Part shown: positions 44,398 through 53,245 of the stretch, in pieces
Layout of the letters: every line of letters begins with the position of its first letter
Numbering within the stretch: position 1 is the first letter of the stretch
Origin: Alkalibaculum sporogenes
GTDB taxonomy: Bacteria; Bacillota; Clostridia; Eubacteriales; Alkalibacteraceae
Length of the DNA stretch: 64,000 bases
NCBI RefSeq assembly: GCF_009362815.1
Contig: NZ_WHNX01000001.1
Span: 124,001 to 188,000, forward strand
Direction of reading: 5' to 3'
The notes under the pieces: model-generated
The model's input: only the letters and a program-made list of their open reading frames with translations
The model's database searches: none
Told to the model about the DNA's origin: nothing
Program-made: the position numbers and the translations under genes

Positions 44398-45720
44398 TTG
44401 CAAAGAAGGTTCGCCAAACATATTAGTCTTAAAATTGCTGATACAAGTTACTCTGGTGACGTTGCGCAGCTATTGAGCTCTGATGAACTAAAGCTTGGAA
44501 AAATTAAAAAGACTCCTAGATATGCAAGAGCAAATTTATCCTCAAAGGAAAAATTCCGTTTTCATTTTGATACAATGGATACGCTCCGCTATTGGTATGA
44601 TGATGTTGCTGATATCTTTAGCCTCACTCAGGAGGAAGTTGCTAAAGACTGTGATAACTATATCCAACAGTTTGGAATTGATAACGATAAAACTCGAATA
44701 TGGCGCGATGCATATTTGCATTATAATAGATATCGTAATCGCAATACTTACAATGATCATGGTTCCTTGCCAGAGATAGAAACATTAGAAAAGTTTGCGG
44801 AATGGCATGCAATGTTCTATGTTGCAGACCAATATCGTTGCACTTTGCCCTATTCCGAAGGTTCATATAAAAATTACCATGACTGGCTTGATTCATATCT
44901 TCCCGGCTATCAAGGGTATTGGAGTTGTGAATTCCGTGATCATATTCCCTTCATTCCATTTCTATGGGAATTTAAAAAGTATAAGAATCCAGAGAATGAC
45001 CGTGAATATATGATTGAGCCGGGTTTAATTAATTCATTAATTTTAAGTAGAGATAGCATTATAACTTACTTAAACTATAATTCTTCTTTTGATCAAAGCA
45101 GTCAGCGGATAAAGATAAAGAGTGCTTTCATTGACGAGAAAGATATTCCTAAGCTAATAAGTGAATTTAAGAAACCACATAACATATTTGAGTACTTTTA
45201 TTTTGAACCAGATCCGGAAGAACGTAAATATCTTAAAAAAACTGCTGTAACAATTTGGCCTATGCATGTTGATATTGATTCCTTAAGAGATGACCGGCTT
45301 GACCAGCATGACCGATTTGCAAAAGATGTATACACGAATATCTATTCTTTTTCAGAGGATGTACTGGCTTATTGTAGATATGAACATTTCAAAGTAGGGA
45401 CGCTTTCGCTTCCTGCTAAAAATAAGGATTTTCCGTGTCATATAGCAAAATGGAGTGAACCAAGCGAAGAGGGTGGATATACAAAACAAGGAACTTATGG
45501 CAGTATTGCAGAAATAAGAACCAAACTGTTCTTGGAATATCTTGTTAGTATTAAGAAAGCTCTTATTTTTGAGTACAGCATAGTCTTTGAAGATCAGACC
45601 TATCATTTTTATGGAACGCCAAGTAAGGCAGCTAAAGAAGAGGGTATTTTTATCATTCATTTAAATGGTAGTACCGAATCGTATGTATTAAAACGAGATT
45701 CAGACATTGTTTATGATTAA
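44398..45720 (+). CDS. C-terminal part of the STAND NTPase in the -1 frame
   Basis: 440 codons are listed from TTG 44398, but the frame is open and protein-like from the T-run at 44292 (VVCLRIFGEEPKDGVPFYNF). It has no ribosome binding site or promoter, so it is almost certainly the continuation of the upstream gene. Joined, the protein would be about 2122 residues, a usual size for Avs-type STAND proteins. The segment contains conserved-looking aromatic motifs (GYWSCEFRDHIPFIPFLWEF, TIWPMHVDIDS), probably the terminal ligand-recognition domain. I do not recognise a named domain. Confidence 0.75.
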   Translation: MQRRFAKHISLKIADTSYSGDVAQLLSSDELKLGKIKKTPRYARANLSSKEKFRFHFDTMDTLRYWYDDVADIFSLTQEEVAKDCDNYIQQFGIDNDKTRIWRDAYLHYNRYRNRNTYNDHGSLPEIETLEKFAEWHAMFYVADQYRCTLPYSEGSYKNYHDWLDSYLPGYQGYWSCEFRDHIPFIPFLWEFKKYKNPENDREYMIEPGLINSLILSRDSIITYLNYNSSFDQSSQRIKIKSAFIDEKDIPKLISEFKKPHNIFEYFYFEPDPEERKYLKKTAVTIWPMHVDIDSLRDDRLDQHDRFAKDVYTNIYSFSEDVLAYCRYEHFKVGTLSLPAKNKDFPCHIAKWSEPSEEGGYTKQGTYGSIAEIRTKLFLEYLVSIKKALIFEYSIVFEDQTYHFYGTPSKAAKEEGIFIIHLNGSTESYVLKRDSDIVYD

Positions 45721-45807
45721 ATTTATGGCCTTAATATTTACATTAAATGTAAAATCCTCATTTTAGAGACTATGAGGTCAATAGGCAGTTAAAAGAGGGT
45801 GAATAAT

Positions 45808-47046
45808 GTGGATAACTTTCGATGGATTCGTCCTAATATTAATTTAAAATGTTTTATAAAAGACGGCGAATATAACGTTATATTACATAATAGCGGAGAT
45901 CTCGTATCAGACTTTAAGTATTACGCTGAACAGTTTTATGCCGGTGCCGAGAATTTGATGGCATATCTTCTAAATGAAGCCTCAAGTAAAGGTGATATCG
46001 CCAAACTAGACTTGTGGTATTTTGCTATTGTCTATTTATATCGGCAAAGCTTAGAGCTACTTTTAAAATCAACCCTCTTTCAATATATTGTGAATTTCGA
46101 AGACAGGAAAATAGCTATCGGAAGTATTAGGCATGATCTTGCACAAGGATTGGAATTGTTGCTTAATAGCATCCCTGAAGCTAAGGAAAGCCAAGAACAT
46201 GAAGGGGTAATTTGGTTAAAAAGCTTTTTTGAAGATATATCGCGTGTAGACAGGGAATCTGATATGTTCAGATATCCTTTCGGAAATAATATGAAAGTCC
46301 TTTTTGAAAAGCAAACCCATATTTCCTTGGTTGCTACACAAACAAACATGCAAACCGCCTTTTATATCTTGAAAGATATAAATAAAAAAGGTTGTTCATT
46401 TATTGGAAATCATATAGTTTATGATCCTAAGCTGATTATAGAAGGTGGAGCATATTATGAACAAAGTGTAGTGGGATATAAATATGCTGAAAGAAAATTT
46501 TATCCATATTTCTCCTCATATGAAGAAGCCGCAAAGCATTTAGAGAATGAGATTAAGCAAAATCACAATTCAGCATTATTTCTTCCAATGTGTTATTTAT
46601 TTAGGAATGCAGTAGAATTGGGTTTAAAAAGAATTATTTTAGAAGATAGCCATGTTCCATATGATGAAGCTATGAAAAAGCTTAAGAGGAAGAAGCATAG
46701 TCTGGTTAGCCTATGGAACAGTATTTCTGTAGAAATTGCGAATTATGCCAATGCACCGGATGACGATACTACACTGATTGATACAAATAAATACATTCAT
46801 GAATTTCATAATTTTGATCAAGAATCTGATATATTTAGATATCCTGTAAACAAGAAATTATTGACGTACTTTGGTGATGGGCAAACCTTTGATATGTTAA
46901 ATGTAGCAGGTTGCTTTCACGAGTTGTGTAACTTTTTAGATGCCGTTGATGGCATGCTATCAGAAATAAAACAGGTTGAATTGGAAATGATGTATGAGTA
47001 TGAATCTGAAATGCATAGCGAAATGAACTATTATAATGACTATTAA
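45808..47046 (+). CDS. Tandem HEPN-like (DUF4145-type) protein of the STAND cluster
   Basis: 412 residues from GTG 45808, 6 bases after GAGGGTG (GTG 45799 lies inside that site). The protein is an internal duplication: FAIVYLYRQSLELLLKSTLF with DRESDMFRYPFGNNMKVLF in the first half, and LPMCYLFRNAVELGLKRIIL with DQESDIFRYPVNKKLLTYF in the second. Each half is a four-helix, HEPN-like module with a conserved R/E-rich helix and a downstream His (RHDL, KKHSL). It lies 87 bases after the NTPase and 24 bases before the next HEPN-like gene. Possible RNase effector or toxin-binding partner; function inferred. Confidence 0.65.
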   Translation: MDNFRWIRPNINLKCFIKDGEYNVILHNSGDLVSDFKYYAEQFYAGAENLMAYLLNEASSKGDIAKLDLWYFAIVYLYRQSLELLLKSTLFQYIVNFEDRKIAIGSIRHDLAQGLELLLNSIPEAKESQEHEGVIWLKSFFEDISRVDRESDMFRYPFGNNMKVLFEKQTHISLVATQTNMQTAFYILKDINKKGCSFIGNHIVYDPKLIIEGGAYYEQSVVGYKYAERKFYPYFSSYEEAAKHLENEIKQNHNSALFLPMCYLFRNAVELGLKRIILEDSHVPYDEAMKKLKRKKHSLVSLWNSISVEIANYANAPDDDTTLIDTNKYIHEFHNFDQESDIFRYPVNKKLLTYFGDGQTFDMLNVAGCFHELCNFLDAVDGMLSEIKQVELEMMYEYESEMHSEMNYYNDY

Positions 47047-47070
47047 GAAGAATACAAGGAAGTGGGTATT

Positions 47071-47970
47071 ATGCCATCGGTAAGAACTTATAATCTTGAT
47101 ACAATAGATATATCTGGAATACGGGCTCTACTTTGGGAGACGTTGAGTTTGAAATGGGTAAGAGAGGGTCATTATCCTGTCCATTCGAACTACAGAGTAA
47201 AATATGATGATATCTGTATTTCAATTGCAGAATTAGCAGCAAAAAGGAATATAATTCAAAATCCCCCTATTCCACAAATACAACCTTTTACAAGAGAAAT
47301 TTCTACTCTATCGAAGCAGAGAATAGGAAGTGTCATTTGGGAATTAGTGTGTCAACAGATCTTATATATAGATCTAGCGCAAAATAATTATTCTGGAAAT
47401 CAGGGCTTTACTTTTGACATTACTGAATATGGGCAAAAAGTGCTTGCAAATGGAAACCCGATCCCTCATGACCCTGAAGGATATTTAGATTACTTACAAC
47501 ATGAAATTCCAGATATTGATAGTGTTATTTATACCTATGTTGCAGAAAGCATCCATGCATATAATATCAATTTGCTCTTATCTGCCACAACAGCAATTGG
47601 ATGTGCATCTGAAAAAGCGCTCCTGCTTTTAATTGAGGCTTATATCCCGTTCCTTCCTACAGAGAAGGAACGAGTGGGTTTTGTGCAAAAAACAAAAGGT
47701 AAATTTATTAAAAATCAGTTTGAAGAATTCCAAAAAAGTTTAGGAGGACAAAAAGGACGTATACATAAAGAATTGGTCGATGGTATAGATATAGTTATCA
47801 GCGGGATATTTGAATTGTTACGTCAAAATAGAAATAGTGCAGGTCATCCTACAGGTAAAGAGATGAAAAAAGAAAATGTTTATGCTTCTTTACAAATCTT
47901 TATTACTTACTGTAAACGGATTTACTCACTTATGGAATTTTTCAAAAATAATCATTTCACAATAAAATAA
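47071..47970 (+). CDS. HEPN-like protein with RNxxGHP motif
   Basis: 299 residues from ATG 47071 (AAGGAAGTGGG upstream; GTG 47062 is inside it). The N-terminal half has a winged-helix look (IGSVIWELVCQQILYIDLAQ, FTFDITEYGQKVL); the C-terminal half is helical and ends with LLRQNRNSAGHPTGKEM (about 262-278), a canonical R-N-x-x-G-H motif of HEPN domains, many of which cut RNA. It is the last gene of the STAND cluster, same strand and tightly spaced, so it probably acts with the NTPase and tandem HEPN-like protein. Confidence 0.65.
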   Translation: MPSVRTYNLDTIDISGIRALLWETLSLKWVREGHYPVHSNYRVKYDDICISIAELAAKRNIIQNPPIPQIQPFTREISTLSKQRIGSVIWELVCQQILYIDLAQNNYSGNQGFTFDITEYGQKVLANGNPIPHDPEGYLDYLQHEIPDIDSVIYTYVAESIHAYNINLLLSATTAIGCASEKALLLLIEAYIPFLPTEKERVGFVQKTKGKFIKNQFEEFQKSLGGQKGRIHKELVDGIDIVISGIFELLRQNRNSAGHPTGKEMKKENVYASLQIFITYCKRIYSLMEFFKNNHFTIK

Positions 47971-48074
47971 CATTGAGTAGGTATTGAACGATTGCATGCT
48001 GAATGCTAAAAGTACAGGTTTAACAATGATAAAACTCAAATGACTAAGAGGACATGGGCTTATAGCCTTTGTTC

Positions 48075-48804
48075 TCTTTTCATAAACAATAGATTGATGT
48101 AAATGGAAAACTACATTACTGTGATCCAAGGAAAGATTCATAATAGAACATATTTTTTCAATTCTATAGTTTAATGAGTTTCTATGAATTTTTAGAGCAG
48201 TTGCTGTATTGGTAATTTTTTTTAGAGTTTTCTAGGTATACATATAGTGTATTAAGGAATTCTGTTTTATTAGAAGAATCATACTCTACTAATTTTAAAA
48301 TAGAGGGATGACAAAACTTATTTAATTCTTCTGTAGTAAAATTTCTAAGCATCTCGTAAATTGCATAATCTTCATAATTATACACAAGTTCTTTTTTATT
48401 TACTACATAACCAAGTTCGATTGAGGTTAGTGATTGCATATAGTATTTATTCAAAGTTTTAAGGTCGCTTATTCTTCGACTTACGCCTGCATACATAGCA
48501 TTATTCTTAAGGTATTTTTTAGGTTTTTCGTTGTACTATCTTTTAACGTGTTTTGATTACTAGTCGTTAGAATAAAAACAATATGACCATTATATATAAT
48601 GGAATTGCTGTCTTCTAGAATTTCTTCAATTTTATTTCTACAATAATCTAGATTTGTATTAGTCACTTCAGATTCGTCAATAGAGAAAGTCATAATAGCT
48701 GTATTTTGTGTAAAATTCAACCTAAAAAGGTTACAATTATCTTCTATGTTAGTAGCGTCTGTTATTTTACCTTCAAGTAATTTAATCACAAAATTTCCAA
48801 ACAT
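48075..48804 (-). pseudogene. PucR/CdaR-type regulator, frameshifted
   Basis: Three fragments on the reverse strand form one regulator. The first (48804-48484) looks like the middle domain (FGNFVIKLLEGKITDATNIE); the second (about 48510-48190) continues with YAGVSRRISDLKTLNKYYMQ and LVEYDSSNKTEFLNTLYVYL; the third (to about 48075) holds the helix-turn-helix ALKIHRNSLNYRIEKI followed by SNVVFHLH. A shift near 48495 and an extra A in the poly-A near 48218 break the frame. The N-terminal sensor part upstream of 48804 is missing or unreadable. Confidence 0.7.
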
Positions 48805-49142
48805 GATTTTATTAGTATTACAAACTAATTTATTTTTCTCTATTTGAAGTTTGCATAAAAAAGTAATGAAATTTAAATTTTCTTACTCAATAGGTTTCAT
48901 TGGTACCTAACTGTGCGAATACATTCCCATTTAGAACGATAGTAAATAAAATATTTCGATATTTTGAGTAAGGAAGAGTTGTAATGATGGGCTTATGTTC
49001 TGTATTTAAACGTATTTTCTACCAGTAGAGAGGTATGAAGTTTTATACAATGGATGAAAACATAATCATTAGTTATGTATTATGAATGAAATGTAACAAC
49101 GATTCACTTGTTATGTAACATAATCCTTGATATTCTATAAGT

Positions 49143-49158
49143 AACAAAGGCCTTTGTT
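49143..49158. promoter_or_regulatory. 16-bp palindrome, probable XRE operator
   Basis: AACAAAGGCCTTTGTT is a perfect palindrome 23 bases before the XRE regulator start. Similar CTTGTTATG half-site-like sequence occurs at about 49108. The preceding 48805-49142 stretch has no gene. Confidence 0.5.
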
Positions 49159-49181
49159 ATATTAGGATTGGAGATATGTTT

Positions 49182-50225
49182 ATGAAAATAAATAAAGTTA
49201 TACGAAAGTATAGAAAAGAGCAGAATTTAACACAGGAACAGATTGCCAATTATTTAGGTGTGACAGCACCGGCAGTAAATAAATGGGAAAATGGAATATC
49301 ATATCCAGATATTACTTTATTAGCACCATTAGCAAGGTTTCTAAAAACTGATACAGATACATTACTTTCATTTCATGATGAGCTTACAGATATGGAAATT
49401 AATAATATAGTCAGAGAAATATCAACAGAAATAACAACACATGGATATCAAGCATCATTTGAAAAGGTGTCCAATTTAATTAAGGAGTATCCAAATTGTG
49501 ATAAGTTAATTCTATTTACTGCGCAGATTTTAAATGCATATTTGACTATGCAAGATATGGAGAATCATGAAAGGTACAAAAAGCAGATTATGGCTTGGTT
49601 TGAGACTGTAGCATTCGGTACGGAAATAGAATTAGCAGATATGGCTACTGCATCACTATGTCAAAGTTATATAGCAAATGGTGATTATGAGGAATCCCAG
49701 AAGCTCCTTGATAATATTCCACCTATGGGGTTTGATAAAAGGATTATGCAGGCAAATCTATACAGTAGTCAGGAAAAGTATGATGAGGCATATGAAATAC
49801 ATGAGAAAATATTATATCAGAATGTAAATGGTATTATCAGTAGCCTGATGCAAATAATTCAGCTAATGTGTAAGCAGAAAGAATACGATAATGCTATGAT
49901 ATATGCCAAAGCATCAAGAGTAGTTGCTGAAAATTTTGATCTGGGTCAATATATTGCAGGTTCTTCTGAACTTATGATAGCACTAGAGATGAAAAATAAA
50001 GATGAAAGTTTACGACTATTAGAAGATATGGTTACTGATATAAATAAAATGTATTGCATAAAGAATTCAAAATTATATCAGCATATGAAATTTAAAGAAG
50101 AATGTGGATTTAGCGAAATAAAAAATATGATTAATAAGTCACTTGAAAAAGATAAACAACTTGACTTTATTAGGCAAGAACCTGAATTCTTAAGGATTAT
50201 GAGTAAATTATCGGTGGAGGAATGA
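49182..50225 (+). CDS. XRE-family regulator with TPR-like repeats
   Basis: 347 residues from ATG 49182; GGAG is 8 bases upstream (only 2 bases from the alternative ATG 49176). An N-terminal helix-turn-helix (NLTQEQIANYLGVTAPAVNKW, given in part; about 12-60) is followed by about 270 residues of helical TPR-like repeats (YSSQEKYDEAYEIHEKILYQ). This layout is typical of Firmicute regulators that sense peptides or cell state. A perfect palindrome lies just upstream. The downstream 50226-51050 region has no intact gene, so its target may be itself or the MFS gene. Confidence 0.85.
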   Translation: MKINKVIRKYRKEQNLTQEQIANYLGVTAPAVNKWENGISYPDITLLAPLARFLKTDTDTLLSFHDELTDMEINNIVREISTEITTHGYQASFEKVSNLIKEYPNCDKLILFTAQILNAYLTMQDMENHERYKKQIMAWFETVAFGTEIELADMATASLCQSYIANGDYEESQKLLDNIPPMGFDKRIMQANLYSSQEKYDEAYEIHEKILYQNVNGIISSLMQIIQLMCKQKEYDNAMIYAKASRVVAENFDLGQYIAGSSELMIALEMKNKDESLRLLEDMVTDINKMYCIKNSKLYQHMKFKEECGFSEIKNMINKSLEKDKQLDFIRQEPEFLRIMSKLSVEE

Positions 50226-50455
50226 TTTATTTATTAAGAGAGCTTGATACAATAGAAAGAAGGTAACTAAGGTAAAAGATAATATCAAACAATATCAGAG
50301 AAATGAATACAAAAATTTGCAGAAGTATTTAAGTGAAGGAGAATTGTTAATGAATAAACCATTTAATTTGTTTTAATGAGAAAGATTAAACATGCTTTAT
50401 AGGAACTACTACTATGTCACAAAGAAGATTTTTTAATTAATAGCATAAAGTCTTT

Positions 50456-50502
50456 AAAAAAACTACCACCTAAGCAATCAACAGCTCATGTGGTAGTTTT
50501 TT
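50456..50502 (+). terminator. Intrinsic terminator
   Basis: AAAAAACTACCAC (50456-50468) pairs with GTGGTAGTTTTTT (50490-50502), giving a 13-bp stem with T-tail. Confidence 0.8.
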
Positions 50503-50584
50503 GAGTTATAGCAGTTTCAAAAATATTAAAAAAATTAAGTGATACGTCTTATTATTATATTTTACCGTAGCAACAAGATATGAG

Positions 50585-50837
50585 TGGAGGATTTATGGTA
50601 TTCAGAAGAGATAGATGTGATAAACCCTAAAACTTCATTATTAAAGACTCCTCCTAGATATAAGGCTACATTCATACCTAAATATGAGAAGGCAATTTTT
50701 GCAGCCATATTATATGCGCCCCTAGTAGATGAAAGTTGCGCTGGCTTTATGAAGAATTAGGCTTCAAACCTACAGTAGAGAACACAATTGTCAATGAGTA
50801 TAAGAAAATAGGGAACTATACTATGCGTCGAGTTTAA
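50585..50837 (+). pseudogene. Unrecognised frameshifted remnant
   Basis: A frame reads VEDLWYSEEIDVINPKTSLL, KTPPRYKATFIPKYEKAIFA and stops at 50760; the next frame then reads WLYEELGFKPTVENTIVNEY up to 50837. The two look like one protein broken by a one-base shift near 50740. No start signal is certain and I cannot name the family. The rest of 50226-51050 is AT-rich without genes. Confidence 0.35.
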
Positions 50838-51050
50838 GCATGTAACTTAATAAGCACTGATGAGTTAAATAACTGTAAGTTTATATACAATATATATAAT
50901 TTATAGAATATGATTTTATTTGATACATATATAGTATAAATGGTATGGATGTGATATTTATTAGTGCAATTAATAGATAAACAATAACGATATAATTTAC
51001 CTATTGCATTAGTATTTTCTGTCAATATAAATAAAGAAAGGGTGAGTATT

Positions 51051-52223
51051 ATGGTAGAAACAAAGAAGTATGGTTGGGGTGTAAAAGCGGCGGTTCTCTC
51101 AGTTGCAATATTAATGTATACTACAAGTATGTCTACGCCTGCTTTAGGGGAAATTCAAAAAGCATTTCCAGATGTAAGTGCAGTTACAATTCAACAAATT
51201 TCATCAATACCTTCGCTAATGTTAGTTTTATTTTCATTTATAGCGGGACAGTTAGCAAGAGTAATTTCTTCAAAAAAAATATTATATATAGCAATGATAT
51301 TTTTGATAATTGGAGGCATTGCACCTGCAATAGGTGGAGGTATTACAGCAATTTTATTTAGTAGATACATATTTGGAGCAGGTTATGGTTTAGTATTTCC
51401 CATGTCATCTGCTGTAGTTCAAGAGTTTTTTAGTGGGTTAGAAAGAGATTCATTAATGGGATATAAGAGCGCGGTTGGTGCTCTATCTGGTGTTTTTTTT
51501 CAAATGTTTGGTGGATTTGTAGCAGTTATGAACTGGAGATGGTCATTTTTAGGAATTTTAGTAGTCATTCCAATTTTCATACTTATATTACTTAAATTAC
51601 CAAATTCAGAAATTAAAAAAGCAGATAAGGATGCTTCAAAAGGTAAATTAACTCCTACAACATATGGAATATGCATTTTTAATGTGTTTTTTAATATACT
51701 ACAATTTTCATTTATGATAAATATTGCAATGGTATTAACAAATTCAGGTGGGAATGCAGGTCAAGCTGGGACTATTCTTACTACTTTTACTGTCGCTGCA
51801 ACTATTGCAGGATTATTGTATGGTAGAGTAATCAAAATATTAAGAAGATATACATTATCATTGGCAATAGGTCTTCTTTCAATTGCTTTTTTTGTATTGA
51901 TTAATGCAGTTAGCTTTACAACATTTATTGTTGGAGGATTTATATTTGGTTTAGGATTTGGATTTTACAATCCAACTATGACAATTAATGTTATGAATAG
52001 CGCTCCAGGGGCTTCAACACTTGCGGTATCAACTTATGTCTCGGTACAAGGTATAGGTCAGTACTTCTCTCCAATGATATTGGCAGCTATAACTGGTGCA
52101 TTGGGATTGACCCTTGGAGTAGGTGCTTGGACTATTGCAGCTTGGGTATTCTCGGTAATCTGTATTGGGTCAGTTGTATTCTTTACTCTTTACAAATCAA
52201 AGAATTCTTCGGAGTCAGCATAA
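51051..52223 (+). CDS. MFS transporter
   Basis: 390 residues from ATG 51051 with AAGGGTG 7 bases upstream (GTG 51042 is inside it). Twelve predicted helices; helices 2-3 loop FIAGQLARVISSKKILYIAM and SRYIFGAGYGLVFPMSSAVV are typical of drug/organic-acid MFS permeases. Probably a proton-coupled exporter of a small molecule; substrate unknown. Transcribed alone. Confidence 0.9.
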   Translation: MVETKKYGWGVKAAVLSVAILMYTTSMSTPALGEIQKAFPDVSAVTIQQISSIPSLMLVLFSFIAGQLARVISSKKILYIAMIFLIIGGIAPAIGGGITAILFSRYIFGAGYGLVFPMSSAVVQEFFSGLERDSLMGYKSAVGALSGVFFQMFGGFVAVMNWRWSFLGILVVIPIFILILLKLPNSEIKKADKDASKGKLTPTTYGICIFNVFFNILQFSFMINIAMVLTNSGGNAGQAGTILTTFTVAATIAGLLYGRVIKILRRYTLSLAIGLLSIAFFVLINAVSFTTFIVGGFIFGLGFGFYNPTMTINVMNSAPGASTLAVSTYVSVQGIGQYFSPMILAAITGALGLTLGVGAWTIAAWVFSVICIGSVVFFTLYKSKNSSESA

Positions 52224-52502
52224 TAATAGTAATTTTTAAATTAACAAAATCTATAACCTCTTTCAAGCATGAAATAACCCTCTATAGTTAGACATGGTTA
52301 TTTCATTAGTCAACTTTGTCAAAATGAGTTCGGTATTGAACTGGACTCATTTTCAATTTTGCATTTATACGTTTGGTAGTATTGTTTAATAAAGAATAAA
52401 AGGTAGGAAAATCCTTGCCTTGCTCTTTGTGAGAAAATAGTTAAGGTGGATTAGCTGCTCCCACATGAATAAGAATTCAATAAGAGATATTGGCAAAGAA
52501 TA

Positions 52503-52555
52503 AATAAAAGCTTAGAACCCAGTCCCCTTCATATACTGTTTTCTAAGCTTTTATT
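52503..52555. terminator. Long bidirectional terminator-like hairpin
   Basis: AATAAAAGCTTAGAA (52503-52517) and TTCTAAGCTTTTATT (52541-52555) are a perfect 15-bp inverted repeat with A/T-rich outer ends. It overlaps the stop of the inverted corrinoid-protein fragment. Confidence 0.7.
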
Positions 52556-52845
52556 CATCAAGAAGGCTTCCTACTACATCCATCGCACCGACCATAGCAT
52601 CAAGAATATCTTTAGGTACATTACCTTCGTCTAATGCTTCTTGTACAAGTCCTGGAACAAAAATTCTCGACGAGAGAAATTTTTATACCAGAAATGCTTA
52701 TCGCTGCAAAGTCAAGGTTAAAGGTGTAGAAGTAATTAAGCCTCATTTAGCAGGTGATGCAGTATCTTCATTAGGTACATGCATTATCAGAAAATTAGCA
52801 GGAGATTTACATGATATCGGTAAAATTCTTGTTGCAAAAATGTAA
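52551..52845. pseudogene. Corrinoid protein, split into two head-to-head fragments
   Basis: On the reverse strand (52674-52551) the sequence reads RIFVPGLVQEALDEGNVPKD and ILDAMVGAMDVVGSLLDE, the N-terminal helical part of methyltransferase corrinoid proteins. On the forward strand (52676-52845) it reads EIFIPEMLIAAKSRLKV, then VEVIKPHLAGDAVSSLG and AGDLHDIGKILVAKM, with the cobalamin-binding D-x-H-x-x-G motif. The two meet at an imperfect dyad AAAAATTCTCG / CGAGAGAAATTTTT at 52659-52684. Frames are also damaged. The gene was rearranged by inversion and cannot make a working corrinoid protein. Confidence 0.7.
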
Positions 52846-53245
52846 CTTCATTGAAAGATAAACCGATATTTCTTTGTTAAAAGTCTTGGTAAGATAGTAA
52901 ATGTAGAAATAAAACCGTACTTATTACTACATTTACATCAAAGGATACGTATTAATAGGTCTTGTAAATATAGTTTGGGGTAAAAACAACAAATTAATCT
53001 CTACTTATATTTATAAAACAACAATGATTTACTATTTATTATTAATAAGTGGTATACTTATAGCATAAGATTTTAAAATAGACTTGATATTACAATAAAA
53101 ATTGAGAATTCAACTTAGAGCGTAACATTGCATATTTTATCAATTTTCTTTTTCACGGTTATAAAATAAGGATACCTTACATAAGATTTCTGAAAGATAC
53201 AATTATAGGTATGCCTTGTTTAAAATATAATAATGAGGTGAAAAA

